From NCBI RefSeq assembly GCF_965638725.1, contig NC_134949.1, positions 15,250,951 to 15,314,950 of the forward strand: a stretch of 64,000 nt of DNA. Reading direction: 5' to 3'. The notes under the pieces are model-generated. The model was not told the DNA's origin. It worked only from the letters and a program-made list of their open reading frames with translations, and did no database searches. Of the stretch, positions 1-11,159 are shown piece by piece (position 1 is the stretch's first letter; every line of letters begins with the position of its first letter). Origin of the DNA: Aptenodytes patagonicus. Taxonomy: Eukaryota > Chordata > Aves > Sphenisciformes > Spheniscidae. Made by a program: the position numbers and the translations under genes.

Positions 1-1050
1 GCCCCTTCTTAACAGCTGTCTTCTCTCAGTTCACGTACAAGGGCTTCCAGCTTAAAGGTGGGTTCACCATCCCACTTCCTCATGTCCTCCCTGTGGTCAT
101 GCAGGAAGAACCAGAGTGCAACATGTGGCATGCGCCTGGGGCTCCCTTTCCCTCTGACCAGGGCAGGAGAGGACTGATTTCTTGGGGCGCCCCTGACAGC
201 CAAGGCACTGGCCCGTAGGGATGAGGAGGTACAGAGATTTTCTTCAGAGTTTTGGAGCCAAGAAGACCAACTGTCTCCACAGTTGGTGTATCCATATCCA
301 GGGAATACATCGCTGCCAAGCTGTTAGAATATGACACTGGGGCACTTTGAGTGACCTTCCTCCACATGGCCCGTGTGCACAGGACATCCTCTGGATCTTT
401 GGAGACCTCATAATCGTCTAGATCACTGTAGATGACTTCCAGCACCGCTAATTCTCTCAGGTGCTGGATGCCTTCATCTGCGGTAGTCCACTTTCCTGGG
501 GAGTTCACAAGATCTTCCTTGAATGGATATCTTGCCCTCACACTTGAGAGCAGCCATCTCCAGAGACTGCAAATTGCTGCCTCTTTTCCAATTCCTCTCT
601 CAATTGCCCGGTTTCTAGCAAGGGATCCCAGCTGTTAGGCTTCCTTACCTTCCAATTGCTGACTGTCGGCCCCATTATCCCAGCACCGGAGCAGCCAGGC
701 AGCAATCCACTCACTTGGCTGGCAGCTGTAATCTTTCTGCATGTCTCAAAGTTCTGATGAGGTCAGGAATTGGGTAGTTTCCACTTCCTGCGTGAATGCT
801 CTCACTCCTTCCTCAAATTTCTTTGTCAAAGGACCGGCTTCTTGATCAAACCTTTCCTCTTCTTCCTCCTCCCTTACTAGTCAATGATATGGACCCGTTG
901 TTCTCCTTGTCCACTGTTTCTTTTTCATTCCTGGGGCAATTAATGTATTTCTTGTTGTTTGGGTCCCTATCTCAACCATGGTGTCCTCAGATACAGTTTG
1001 GGTCCCTGCCTCAACCACAGTCCTCTGAGAGTACTGAACTGTGGCTCAAC
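1..1050 (-). pseudogene. Provirus A gag, C-terminal (capsid-like) part
   Basis: The minus strand encodes a capsid-like segment beginning near 541 (RYPFKEDLV, then LRELAVLEVIY, KDPEDV and SAPVSYSNSLAAM). A frame break near 200 shifts it into a second frame carrying the LWFFLHDHREDMRKW block. The same blocks occur in provirus C around 18.6-19.1 kb. Upstream, between about 920 and 1040, a 39-bp direct repeat (two copies starting at 961 and 1000) sits where provirus C has its own 30-bp repeat. No zinc knuckle (CX2CX4HX4C) is visible. This is a decayed retroviral gene, not a host gene. Confidence 0.75.
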
Positions 1051-3292
1051 ATAGAATCATAGAATCATAGAATCATTGAGGTTGGAAAAGACCTCTAAGA
1101 TCATCGAGTCCAACCGTCAACCCAACACCACCATGCCCACTAAACCATGTCCCTAAGTGCCTCATCTACTCGTCTTTTAAATACCTCCAGGGATGGGGAC
1201 TCAACCACTTCCCTGGGCAGCTTGTTCCAATGTTTCACCACTCTTTCAGTAAAGAAATTTTTCCTTACATCCAATCTAAACCTCCCCTGGCACAACTTGA
1301 GGCCATTTCCTCTCGTCCTATCGCTAGTTACTTGGGAGAAGAGACCGACACCCACCTCGCTACAACCTCCTTTCAGGGAGTTGTAGAGAGCGATGAGGTC
1401 TCCCCTCAGCCTCCTTTTCTCCAGGCTAAACAGTCCCAGTTCCCTCAGCCGCTCCTCATAAGACTTGTGCTCCAGACCCCTCACCAGCTTCAGTGCCCTT
1501 CTCTGGACACGCTCCAGCACCTCAATGTCCTTCTTGTAGTGAGGGGCCCAAAACTGAACACAGGATTCGAGGTGCGGCCTCACCAGGGCCGAGTACAGGG
1601 GCACAATCACTTCCCTACTCCTGCTGGCCACACTATTTCTGATGCAGCCCAGGATGCCATTGGCCTTCTTGGCCGCCTGGGCACACTGCCGGCTCATGTT
1701 CAGCCGGCTGTCGACCAGCACCCCCAGGTCCTTTTCCGACAGGCAGCTTTCCAGCCACTCTTCCCCAAGCCTGTAGCGCTGCATGGGGTTGTTGTGGCCC
1801 AAGTGCAGGACCCGGCACTTGGCCTTGTTGAACCTCATACAGCTGGCCTGGGCCCATCGATCCAGTCTGTCCAGGTCCCTCTGCAGAGCCTTCCTGCCCT
1901 CGAGCAGATCAACACTCCCACCCAACTTGGTGTCGTCTGCAAACTTGCTGAGGGTGCACTCGATCCCCTCATCCAGATCATTGGTAAAGATATTGAACAA
2001 GACCGGCCCCAAAACTGAGCCCTGGGGAACACCGCTCGTGACCGGCCGCCAACTGGATTTAACTCCATTCACCACAACTCTCTGGGCCACACTGTCCAGC
2101 CAGTTTTTGACCCAGCGCAGAGTACACCTGTCTAAGCCGTGAGCCGCCAGCTTCTCTAGGAGAATGCTGTGGGAGACGGTGTCAAAGGCCTTGCTGAAGT
2201 CCAGGTAGACCACATCCACAGCCTTTCCCTCATCCACTAGGCGGGTCACCTGGTCATAGAAGGACATCAGGTTGGTCAAGCAGGACCTGCCTTTCATGAA
2301 CCTGTGCTGGCTAGTCCGGATCCCCTGGTTGTCCCGCTCATGCCTTGTGAGCGCCCTCAAGATGAACTGCTCCATAATCTTCCCCGGCACCGAGGTCAGG
2401 CTGACAGGCCTGTAGTTCCCCGGATCCTCCTTCCGGCCCTTCTTGTAGATGGGCATCACATTGGCAAGCCTCCAGTCGTCCGGGACCTCCTCCGTTAACC
2501 AGGACCGCTGATAAATGATGGAAAGCGGCTTGGCGAGCACCTCCGCCAGCTCCCTCAGCACTCTCGGGTGGATCCCATCCGGCCCCATAGACTTGTGAGC
2601 ATCCAGGTGGCGTAGCAGGTCATTGACTGCTTCCTCTTGGATTATGGGGGGTTTATCCTGCTCGCCGTCCCTGTCTTCCAGCTCGGGGGGCCGAGTACCC
2701 TGAGGATAACTGGTCTGCCTGTTAAAGACTGAGGCAAAGAAGGCATTAAGTTCCTCAGCCTTTTCCTCATCCTCGGTGACAATGTTCCCCCCTGCATCCA
2801 ATAAAGGATGGAGATTTTCCTTGGCTCTCTTCTTGTCATTAATATATTTGTAAAAACATTTTTTGTTGTCTTTAACGACAGCGGCCAGATTGTGTTCTAG
2901 CTTGGCTTTTTCCTTTCTCATTTCTTCTCTGCACGACCTAACGAGATCCCTGTACTCTTCTTGAGTCGCCTGCCCCTTCTTCCACAAGCGGTAAACTCTC
3001 CTTTTTTTCCTGAGTCCCAGCAAGAGCTCCCCGTTCAGCCAGGCCGGTCGTCTTCCCCGCCCGTTCTTCTTACGGCGTACAGGGACAGCCTGCTCCTGCG
3101 CCTTTAAGACTTCCTTCTTGAAGATCATCCAGCCTTCCTGGACCCCTTTGCCCTTCAGGACCGTCTCCCACGGGACTCTCTCAACCAACGTCCTGAACAG
3201 GCCAAAGTCCGCCCTCCGGAAGTCCATGGTTGCGGTTTTGCTGCCCCCCCTCCTTACTTCACCAAGAAGCGAGAATTCTTCTTCAACAGGCA
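1051..3292 (-). mobile_element. CR1 LINE, 5'-truncated, young
   Basis: On the minus strand this is about 2.24 kb of the 3' part of a chicken-repeat-1 LINE. The 3' end at 1051 has the diagnostic short tandem repeat (ATTCTATGAT-type, three near-perfect copies on the complementary strand) and no poly(A), as CR1 always has. It lies inside gag of provirus A: gag-matching sequence resumes on both sides, at 3293 and below 1050. It therefore postdates the provirus. The frame is unbroken over more than 2 kb, which points to a recent insertion. CR1 insertions usually lack clear target duplications, and I see none. Confidence 0.93.
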
Positions 3293-3293
3293 C
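1140..3293 (-). CDS. CR1 ORF2 fragment: reverse transcriptase
   Basis: This is an uninterrupted 717-codon frame encoding the part of CR1 ORF2 downstream of the endonuclease. The RT domain runs from about residue 230 to 480. It shows [10 protein letters not shown], then NYRPVSLTS, then DFSKAFDTV (first catalytic Asp), then [10 protein letters not shown], then FADDTK (catalytic Asp pair). After it comes the conserved C-terminal CR1 region with [37 protein letters not shown] and a final ALRDMV. The apurinic-type endonuclease expected at the N-terminus is missing (full ORF2 is roughly 1,000 residues). The first few codons are probably host provirus sequence. No stop or frameshift is seen in the RT, so this copy is young but cannot move by itself because it lacks its 5' part. 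Confidence 0.92.
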   Translation of the reverse strand: MPVEEEFSLLGEVRRGGSKTATMDFRRADFGLFRTLVERVPWETVLKGKGVQEGWMIFKKEVLKAQEQAVPVRRKKNGRGRRPAWLNGELLLGLRKKRRVYRLWKKGQATQEEYRDLVRSCREEMRKEKAKLEHNLAAVVKDNKKCFYKYINDKKRAKENLHPLLDAGGNIVTEDEEKAEELNAFFASVFNRQTSYPQGTRPPELEDRDGEQDKPPIIQEEAVNDLLRHLDAHKSMGPDGIHPRVLRELAEVLAKPLSIIYQRSWLTEEVPDDWRLANVMPIYKKGRKEDPGNYRPVSLTSVPGKIMEQFILRALTRHERDNQGIRTSQHRFMKGRSCLTNLMSFYDQVTRLVDEGKAVDVVYLDFSKAFDTVSHSILLEKLAAHGLDRCTLRWVKNWLDSVAQRVVVNGVKSSWRPVTSGVPQGSVLGPVLFNIFTNDLDEGIECTLSKFADDTKLGGSVDLLEGRKALQRDLDRLDRWAQASCMRFNKAKCRVLHLGHNNPMQRYRLGEEWLESCLSEKDLGVLVDSRLNMSRQCAQAAKKANGILGCIRNSVASRSREVIVPLYSALVRPHLESCVQFWAPHYKKDIEVLERVQRRALKLVRGLEHKSYEERLRELGLFSLEKRRLRGDLIALYNSLKGGCSEVGVGLFSQVTSDRTRGNGLKLCQGRFRLDVRKNFFTERVVKHWNKLPREVVESPSLEVFKRRVDEALRDMV

Positions 3294-3900
3294 AGGCCAG
3301 GCCCCAGTACAGTGCTACAAGCTGTTGGTTTTCATTGGGGTAGGCAAGGCACCCTTCTATCGGGTGGCATGTCAGTGTGCCAGGGTTGCTTGCCTGTTCA
3401 GGTGTAAAGTCCCAGGTTATGGGAGGTGATAACCATCCTAGGAATCTGCCCAAATCTTTCCACACACCCTGCCACCCAGGGACCGGCTGCCTCAGGGCAC
3501 ATTTCAGTATCGCCTCACCCAAAAGTTGTCTTCTCTTACATCAGGACGAGACCAGATTCCACAAAACACATAATATGCCAACAGTATTAATCAGTAGTAT
3601 TAAACAGCTCATGTAAGGGTGAATAAGGACCTTGGGAGCCTGCATAAGAAAACGATCCACATCAGTCCCAGGTAGGGAGAGGGAGATGTATTCCCTCACC
3701 TTCACCACAAGATAGCTCCCCCAGCACAGCAAGACCATTAATGCCAGGCAAAGCACACAGCCATTTTTTGTACCAGCATGTTCCCAAGTTCCTTCATCCT
3801 TCCCACAAAATAGCTCCCCCAGCACAGTAAGGCCATCAATGCCAGAGCAAAGCACATAGCCATTATTTGTATTAACATGTTCCCAAGTTCAGCAAAATAA
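3293..3900 (-). pseudogene. Provirus A gag, N-terminal part with hydrophobic segments
   Basis: Between 3293 and 3540 the minus strand encodes a block like that of provirus C (WQGVWKDLGRFLGW, then WDFTPEQ, CHP and ALYWGLA). Upstream, from about 3540 to 3900, the translated frames are rich in Leu, Val, Cys and Ala and look membrane-like (for example VLLCWGSYLVV and ALLCWGSYFVG). These two stretches are copies of one another from a 98-bp tandem duplication. The gene has frame breaks and is interrupted by the CR1. No established function can be given for the hydrophobic part. Confidence 0.6.
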
Positions 3901-3908
3901 AGAGATAA
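3713..3908 (-). repeat. 98-bp tandem duplication in provirus A gag leader
   Basis: Two adjacent copies start at 3713 and 3811 (each beginning TAGCTCCCCCAGCACAG on the plus strand). They continue through matching blocks that include CCAGCATGTTCCCAAGTT versus TAACATGTTCCCAAGTT. The copies differ at several positions. The unit is not a multiple of three, so the duplication itself shifts the frame. Confidence 0.8.
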
Positions 3909-4006
3909 GCAGTGCAGCCAACAAACTCTGTGACCTGCACAGGAGCTTGCCACTTAATAACTACTACAGCTATAGCACGCTTAATACAAAACTGCTGTTG
4001 TCCCAT

Positions 4007-4024
4007 GCCCCATGTTGGGTGCCA
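4007..4024 (-). other. Provirus A primer-binding site
   Basis: On the minus strand the sequence TGGCACCCAACATGGGGC follows the LTR after an 8-nt spacer (GTCCTTTT). It starts with TGG as expected for pairing with the CCA end of a tRNA. It is nearest to the PBS used by tRNA-Lys(1,2) retroviruses, with mismatches, so the tRNA assignment is tentative. Confidence 0.65.
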
Positions 4025-4032
4025 AAAAGGAC

Positions 4033-4633
4033 TGTGGTGGGTTGACCTTGGCTGGATGCCAGGTGCCACCAAGCCACTCTATCACTCCTCTCCTCAGCAG
4101 GATGGGGGGGGGTGAGAAAATAAGATGGGAAAAAAAAAACCCTCTTGGGACGAGATAAAGGCAGTTTAATAAAGCAAAAGCAAAGGCCGTGTGTGGAAGC
4201 AAAGGAAAACAAAAGATTTATTCTCTGCTTCCCATCAGCAGGCCATGTCCAACCACTTCCCGGGAAGCAGAGCTTCAGTACGTGTAGTGGTTGCTCTGGA
4301 AGACAAACACTGTAATAACGAATGCTCCCCTGTTCCTCCTCCTTTCTCTTAGGTTTTTATTGCTGAGCAGACATCATATGGTATGGAATATCCCTTTGGT
4401 CAGTTTGGGTCAGCTGCCCTGGCTATGTCCCCTCCCAAGATCTTGCCCACCCCCAGCCTACTGGTGAGGGGGGGAAATGTTGGAGAGACAGCCTTGATGC
4501 TGTGCGAGCATTGCTCAGCAGTAGCCAAAACACTGGTGTGTTATCAACACCTTTTCTAGCTACCAATACAAAGCACAGCACTATGAGGGCTGCTGTGGAG
4601 AAAATTAACTCCATCTCAGCCAGACCCAATACA
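4033..4633 (-). mobile_element. Provirus A 5' LTR
   Basis: A 601-bp LTR, read on the minus strand, begins TGTATTGGGTCTGGCTGAG and ends CCACCACA. Near its end are AATAAA and ATTAAA-type poly(A) signals followed by the family's conserved tail. Its ends align with the LTRs at 6639, 16653, 22917, 61316 and 62262. Its middle belongs to the subfamily also seen at 6639 and 62262 (a GTTTGTCTTCC...AACC block followed by a purine-rich stretch). Confidence 0.85.
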
Positions 4634-6638
4634 AAGGGATAGGGCTTTCCTGTTCTAACTTCGACACTATCAAGTCTCATCTTCTACAATCTCAAATAAG
4701 GAGGTTGAAAGAGAACTGGAATGGAAGCTTTCTTAAAGGTCAGTGGAGAGTACAGGGAACCACACGCTTTTCTGTTTGGGTGGGTATCTTGCACACCTGT
4801 TCGAGTAAAAATTAACTGCATGAATGAAGGCTTACTTCTTCCACCTCCTATAATGTCAAGCCCTACTTAGCAGTTTCCTGAGGAGCTTCACAATAAATAA
4901 ATGGATAAACAAGACTCTTTATTCTTCATATCAACCCTGGAAAATATTTTCAGGTCTTTTTACATAAGAAAATGGCAGCAACAACAGAAGAACTAAAAGA
5001 ATTTTTTGGTAATTCTATATTTAGGCACTAACGTGGAGGAAATATGCTTTATTTTTACAGCATGGAAAAATGGCTTTGCCTTGATTAGGGATAAGAAGTG
5101 TTCCAAAATTCTCCTACATAGTCCTACTACCATACATATTGGATGCCTCATGATAGTCTGGGAATAAACCATCATGAGCAGCACACATTTGGAGTCACTG
5201 CTTGAGCAGATCCCCTACCACAGAATACTCTGGAATGGGTCTGCCTCAGTCTTTCCTCAGTTAAGGCAGTTACGCTCACCTAAAAGAAATACTGGATGAA
5301 GAACCAAGGTGTTCCCTAAAAACCCCGATATCCAGGATTTTTCTCTAGCTTAGTGAATATTCATTATACAGAGTGAAAAAGTTCAAGCTGTTATAACCTA
5401 GTCCTCACGACACAGAACTTCAAAGTTACTCCTCCAAGTGAGACAGTGGAGGCACTGGAATTTGGGTCTCTAGAAGGCCAGGATTTCTGACCTAGTATTT
5501 TACTTTATATAAATTGCCTCATTTCTGTGAGGCAATTCACTCTTGTGAATCTAGTCCTTTGCTTCCAGATTTCCTATATTTGTAGACACAAGCAAAACCA
5601 GAGCATTTCAAGTCAAACAAAATATTCTGTTCAACCCAAAATCAATGTTTTTGACTCATACGTACCAATCAGAAAATTTTTGTTTCAGTCCATTGGGCCA
5701 AAAGGAAATAGAGATACTTTCAGTACTACTGGTTTCATGTGCATGCAAACCTTGGACTCAAACTACAGCATGGATTCATCGTAAATTAGCATAAGTCAAC
5801 TGTTTTAAATAGCATAAAAAGCGCAGGACTCTGCCTTGCTGAAGAAGCGGTAAGTGAAAAATTATTTGGGATCAAAGCTGCAATCTACAAACTGGATTCA
5901 CTCTGCCCTTTGCTTCTGATAGGCAAGGAAATATAGATACACACAACATCCCCTACCCATTCAGAGCAAAATCCAAGTACCACAAGTCTTGCCTTCAGCA
6001 AATATATACAACGATGCTCTGCCTGAGGTTTGGGCACATACAGTTTGTTTACAGGCTAGCAACGGATGGTTTCAAGGACCAGTTGTACACTTCGATCCTT
6101 TTGATGTGAAAACTTCTATGCAACATTAGAGTACAGGAAAATTTTTGCAAGGCACTGCTTTCTCCTTTTACGAGCTTCAGTCCTGAGCAATGTATTTGTA
6201 CAATGACTCAGAGGAAGACACTGACTCTTGAATGTAAAGCCTACAAGGCAACATGTTAGACACAGTGGTCGTCTCAACTCTCTCCTTGATGTCTGGGGCC
6301 ATCACGCAATTCTTCTTAGCATTGTGGCATTTTGAAGTTCAATAACGTTTGAGTGACTGGATGAAAATTAGGATTTGGTAAAGGAAATAGCACAACTTCC
6401 AGTATACAAAGTCATTGTATGAAGGGAGCTCGTAAGGGAGGGAACCAGCTACTGCGAGAGAAGTGTGGCAACAGAGGCTACCACAAGATTCCCATTTAGT
6501 ATGAAACCATCCGTGCTGACTGAACTAGACTGGGCATTGTACACTGGATTTATTCTGGGCCCGCATTTTGTCAGTCTCAGAAGCAGCCCTATATGACAGG
6601 ATGTTAAAACCACTGAGTTAAATCAGGCAAATCACACC
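4634..6638. other. Intergenic, no recognised gene
   Basis: AT-rich sequence between two retroviral elements. I find no long frame, no repeat that I can name and no RNA gene. Short frames here have no recognisable motifs. Confidence 0.6.
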
Positions 6639-7237
6639 TGTGCTGTTTTTGGCTGGGATAAGAGTTAATTTTCTTCATAGTAGCTAGTATGGGGCTATGT
6701 TTTGGATTTGTGCTGAAAGCAGTGTTGATAACACAGGGATGTTTTAGTTATTGCTGAGCAGTGCTTACACAGAGTCAAGGCCTTTTCTGCTTCTCACACC
6801 ACCCCACCCCACCAGCGAGTAGGCTGGGGGTGCACAAGAAGTTGGGAGGGGACACAGCCGGGACAGCTGACCCCAGCTGACCAAAGGGATATTCCATACC
6901 ATACGACATCATGCTCAGCATATAAAGATGGGGGAAGAAGAAGGAAAGGGGGGATGTTCAGAGTGATGGTGTTTGTCTTCCCAAGTAACCGTTGTGCGTG
7001 ATGGAGCCCTGCTTTCCTGGAGATGGCTGAACACCTCCTGCCGATGGAAGGAATGAATGAATTCCTTGCTTTGCTTTGCTTGTGCACGCAGCTTTTGCTT
7101 TACCTATTAAACTGTCTTTATCTCAACCCACGAGTTTTTTCACTTTTACTCTTCCGATTCTCTCCCCCATCCCACCAGGGGGGAGTGAGCGGGCGGCTGT
7201 GTGGTGCTTAGTTGCTGGCCGGGGTTAAACCATGACA
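6639..7237 (+). mobile_element. Element B 5' LTR
   Basis: A 599-bp LTR, TGTGCTG...CATGACA. It carries a TATA-like ATATAAAG near 6919 and an ATTAAA poly(A) signal near 7108, followed by the family tail CTTTATCTCAACCCACGAG. It is closest in structure to the LTRs at 4033-4633 and 62262-62856. Confidence 0.88.
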
Positions 7238-7245
7238 GTCCTTTT

Positions 7246-7263
7246 TGGTGCCCAACATGGGGC
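7246..7263 (+). other. Element B primer-binding site
   Basis: TGGTGCCCAACATGGGGC lies 8 nt after the LTR, preceded by the spacer GTCCTTTT. It is nearly identical in position and sequence to the sites of proviruses A and C. The match to tRNA-Lys(1,2) is imperfect. Confidence 0.65.
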
Positions 7264-7581
7264 TTGAAGGGTTCAAGATAACAACAGATTTGATTGGAAT
7301 GTGCTAGATCAAATTTATAGCTGTTATTGCTGTTTAGCTATTAATTGACAGGCTTCTGTCCTTGCCATGGGGTTTGCTTGCCTTACTCTATATTAGAGTC
7401 TAGTACGCGTTAGTGGCTGCCTTTTGCTTTTGCTGCTTGCTGTATTGCTTATCATCTTACTCTGCTGTGCCTGGGAACATTTTGGTAACAGCAATGGCAA
7501 TGCGCCTGGGCTGGCAGATGGCCAGGGCATTGCTGCTGTACTGGACAGGCTAGAACTCCAGTGTGAACTTGAGTAAAAGGG

Positions 7582-8100
7582 ACTGCGACCTGTGGATGAG
7601 TCCACGCAGGAGCAGGACACCCTGAATCATCTGTGGGCGTGGATAAATCCACACCAGAGCAGGTACATCTCGAAGCGTCTGTGGTTGTGGTTATGTCCGT
7701 GCCGCAGCAGATATGCCTCTGAAGGGATTGTGGCCCAAGGATAAGTCCACACTGGAGAAGGTACACCTCAAAGCATCTGTGGCTGTGCATGAGGTCATGC
7801 TGGAGCACCTCAAAGCGTGTGACCATGGGTAAGCCCACGACAGAGCAGGTACACCACTGGATGGACTGCAGCCATGGGTAAGGCCATGTTGGAGCAGGTT
7901 TATTTCTGAAGGCATTGTGGCCCATGGAGAAGGCCACGCTGGAACAGGTGCACCTCAAAGTCACTGTGGCTGTGGATAAGTCTATGCCACAGCAGGTAGA
8001 CCGCTGGAGAGACTGTGGCTCGTAGATAAGGCTCCACTTGGAGCAGGTACACCCCTAAGGGACTGCAGTCTGTGGAGAAGTCCAAGCCAGAGCAGGGGTG
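7582..8100 (+). repeat. Minisatellite, ~48-bp unit, about 11 copies
   Basis: Head-to-tail units each begin with a CTGTGG or CTGCAG-like start. A GGATAAGTCCA-like core, a GAGCAGGTACACC-like block and AAAG-AT follow. Units range from about 41 to 50 bp and are well diverged from each other. There are no unique spacers, which excludes a CRISPR-type array. If read in one frame, a 48-bp unit would be 16 codons, but the unit lengths drift, so no current protein is supported. Confidence 0.85.
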
Positions 8101-8580
8101 AGGGGAGGAGTTCATTGCAATGTTACACCCAGTGGTCTGGTCCAAAGGGACCAGGGGTGGAGACTGTAATGGAAATACCTTTAAATTGTTGTAACCCATG
8201 ATTCGAGTTGCATGCTATAGGCATTATAGCAGGAACCACCTGAACCAATGGAGGACAAGCCTTACAAGAAGCAGTGCAAGTGCAGCAGTGACCCAATCTG
8301 AGCTGGCTTTGGTGCCCAGTAACTCCACGCAACACACCACCTCTCCTGTCCTGAGTGACCACCGTAACAGATGGAACTCAAAGTCACGGACTAAATGAAC
8401 TCAATGAACATTTTACAGACATTTTACGGGGTGGTCCATAGACTAAAGGAATTATATTTGTGTATTATATCAAAGGATGGGAAGGGAGGTGGTAGTTAAT
8501 GAGGATGTATTGGATAGTGTGGGATCAGAACATGATGTAAATGGTATGGAATAAGGGGTGGAGAATGTGCTGGTTTTGGC

Positions 8581-11159
8581 AGCCACACAGAGTCAGACTA
8601 GAAGTCCATCTAATCCATTACACCTTCTCCAACAGCATACGTATAGGTAGAGTACAATAACATTATTAGCCCTTTACGTAAAATAAAACCTAAGGCTTCC
8701 ATGCTTAAAGTTATCTAAATCAATATTGCCTTTCCAACCTTCCTCAGCTCTGGTCTACAGCTAGAAGGTCGAACAAAAGCCAACAGATATCAACCTGCCC
8801 AAACCTAAAATTGAAGAGTTTTCCAATTGCTTAGCTTCCTCAGATGAGCACAAAGACAGAGAGGTAGGTAGGAGTTGCAGCTTTGAGAGCAAAAAGGGGG
8901 GGGAAGCTGGACCATACATAATCCTGTCCCAGATTGCCACAAACTGCCACTAACATGATCATAAAATTAGCTGTCTTAGCTCAGCAAAGGATCTGAGTAA
9001 AAGACAGGGTGTGAAAGCTGTAACAGCTTACAGGGAAGCTATTTCAGCACATTAATTTGCCAGAAAACCTGACTAAAGATTTTCCCCCCTTAACTGACTT
9101 CACAGACTGAAATAGCTCAGTTAAGAATCTGTAAATGCAGCTGCCAGAGGAGTTTAGACTACAGTGAAACTTCAATCCAACTTGCTAATAGGGTATCAGC
9201 AAAGCATACTATACCCCCAATAAAGCTGCCACTTCAAAACCAGGAAGTCGAAGCACAACCAAGAGAAAAATAAGCAAGCCTTACGCATACAGCCCACACA
9301 ACAAGTCACTCAACAGAGTTAAAGGTACTTCACTGTATTTTGTACCCACACAGAACGTTTTGGGATAAGCCTCCAAACAAGGCAGCACAAATTTAATAGT
9401 GTCTCCCATATCATATCTCTGCCCTTGAAATTTGATCTAGCCTGTCCTGCGCCTGTTTATGAGTTAAGAAGTGAAGAATCTGCACAAGACAACTGCTTAC
9501 ATTTTATCATCTTTCTACACAGATCTTTCAAAAGAATGCTAAAAAAAAAAATAACTCAACCTAACAGTATGAACAGTGAAATCAACTAGGCACTTCAAGA
9601 ACTAACAGTGATACTCTTAACTTGCATTTCTAAAGTGGAATGTCAAAACTGAAATACTTGGAGCCTCGGCATTTGGTCACACTGCAGTTTGTCTTATTGA
9701 GTTTTAAATCAACACAATTTCGCCTTTACATTTAAGCAGGTATTATAGCCAGAGAAATAGCACAACAATATGCACCCTTGAACTTTCATTTCCTAATTCA
9801 CTTCTGAAATGTGACGTGGCACTACTGCAGCGATCAGCAGGCAGTCTAACGTTATGTAAACAATTTCAAAAGCCTGATGGATATAGAATAGATTAAGTGT
9901 TAGTTTGGAAGAATAAGAACTTTGCAGCTTCACTAAGTAAGAATTACAAGATATAAACAGGTTTTAGAAGCTGGCTGCTTTAGGTTAGTGCTAGCAAGTT
10001 TTTACAAGCAGCCTCTACACATCAAGCCATCTTATTACGTCTGTCGACAGCAGGCAACAAGGAGTCGACAGCCATCAGAAAAGAAATTTTAAGAGTCACC
10101 AAACCATTCTATAAGCAAGTTGTGAAGTCATTCATTCCACCATGGAAATTGGTAAGTTAGTCTCATTTGCTGGGATACTAGGGACATAAACTGTCTATTA
10201 CCAAGCATTTCTTATTCCTCTCCCAAGCATAAATAAATAAATAAATCTCCCTCATACACACCTTTGCTCCTTGCACACCAACAGCAAGGCATAAGACCAA
10301 AAGAAAGCCCTTAATAAATCAGTTTAAAGAGAGACTGCCTATCGCATAGAATGACAACATGGTATTTCTCAGTCAAAATAATCAAGCTACATCATGAATT
10401 TTGCATTAGAGTCTACTGTGAAACGCAGGAGAGGTTTATAAAAATAATTACATGCAAGTAATTATGTTAAATATGATTATCCATCATGAATCATCTCACA
10501 ACCGCAGGATAACAACCAGCGCTATTTTGTTATGAAGCAATCAGGTATCAAGTCTTGCTCTTTCTGCAGAGAGGCACTTCAGTGTCATATTTGCCTCATG
10601 TGAGCTACTGACTTTTGGCTGTCGGCGCCAACATGGTATCATAGTTCACCTTCAGACACCTATACATTGCTTTGATGAGCAGTTACATTCTTCACAAACT
10701 CTAAGCTTGTTTACATTAAGCGCCTAGATGGTGTACTTCACGGAGGAACCCATCCCTGTGCAGTTTCATTGAACTGAAACGCCACTTGTTCTTTGATTTT
10801 TATTAAGTTCACTTAGGTTGACCAAATGAGCTTCCCTAAAGCAAAGAGCGTTATAAAATATCAGGATGATTCTATCTTTAGGTGCTCAATAGAAACAAAT
10901 ACTTAGTTCAACTAGAAAACTTTAAAAATGACTTTAGATACAAAAGTGTAACAATTATACCGCGTGATACATCTTTATATATCACTAAGCCCATGAAATT
11001 AAAAAAAAAAAGTTTTGCACCATCAAGAACAGCCACAAGTCCTGAACCTCCATTCTTTACGCATCCTTGATCAGAGTAAACTGAAACTTGGGAATGCTTG
11101 GGATTCAAAATACCCTGAGCACATACTAGTGCAACACCACAAAGCATACATAATCCATC
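8581..11159. other. Intergenic / distal CCDC71L 3' side
   Basis: AT-rich DNA with no long frame. A short stretch near 8590-8640 (AGTCCATCTAATCCA) resembles the tail of an old CR1-type repeat but is too short to be sure. A small (AAAT)n run lies near 10230. On the minus strand, an AATAAA at 10804-10799 could end a long CCDC71L 3' UTR. Without transcripts the UTR limit is unknown. Confidence 0.45.

Larger units (their letters stand above)
1..4633 (-). mobile_element. ERVL-like provirus A, 5' part, interrupted by CR1
   Basis: Read on the minus strand, this is 5' LTR, primer-binding site, leader, hydrophobic gag-leader region and gag, then the left edge of the window cuts it off. The translated gag pieces match those of the more complete provirus at 16.6-23.5 kb. 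Shared landmarks are the WQGVW and WNFTPEQ blocks near 3.4 kb, the RYPFKED and LRELAVLEVIY blocks near 0.5 kb and the LWF-L-DHRE block near 0.15 kb. Gag is split by a CR1 insertion and has further frame breaks, so no intact protein is expected. A 98-bp tandem duplication lies in the leader part. The 3' end and target duplication are outside the window, so completeness is unknown. Confidence 0.85.
6639..8580 (+). mobile_element. ERVL-family element B: coding-less, with internal tandem repeat
   Basis: This element has a complete 5' LTR, a conserved spacer and PBS, and a short leader like that of provirus C. A ~520-bp minisatellite follows. Next comes a 3' region that aligns with the last ~400 bp of provirus C before its 3' LTR (shared GGACTAAATGAACTCAATGA and the GGTGG-TAATG-GGATGTATTG blocks). 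Only the first 15 bases of a 3' LTR (TGTGCTGGTTTTGGC) remain, then unrelated sequence begins. There is no gag, protease, RT or integrase. Because both termini needed for replication in trans are family-like, it looks like a non-autonomous derivative, now missing most of its 3' LTR. No target duplication can be matched. Confidence 0.75.

Noticed and set aside
1230..2018. A 262-codon plus-strand frame
   Set aside because: It is the opposite-strand shadow of the CR1 reverse-transcriptase frame.
7452..7964. A 170-codon minus-strand frame across the minisatellite
   Set aside because: It follows from a repeat whose units are near multiples of three. Unit lengths drift and no start, motif or promoter supports a gene.
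7582..8100. CRISPR-like array
   Set aside because: The repeats are directly head to tail with no unique spacers, lie in an avian retroviral element and have no cas genes nearby.
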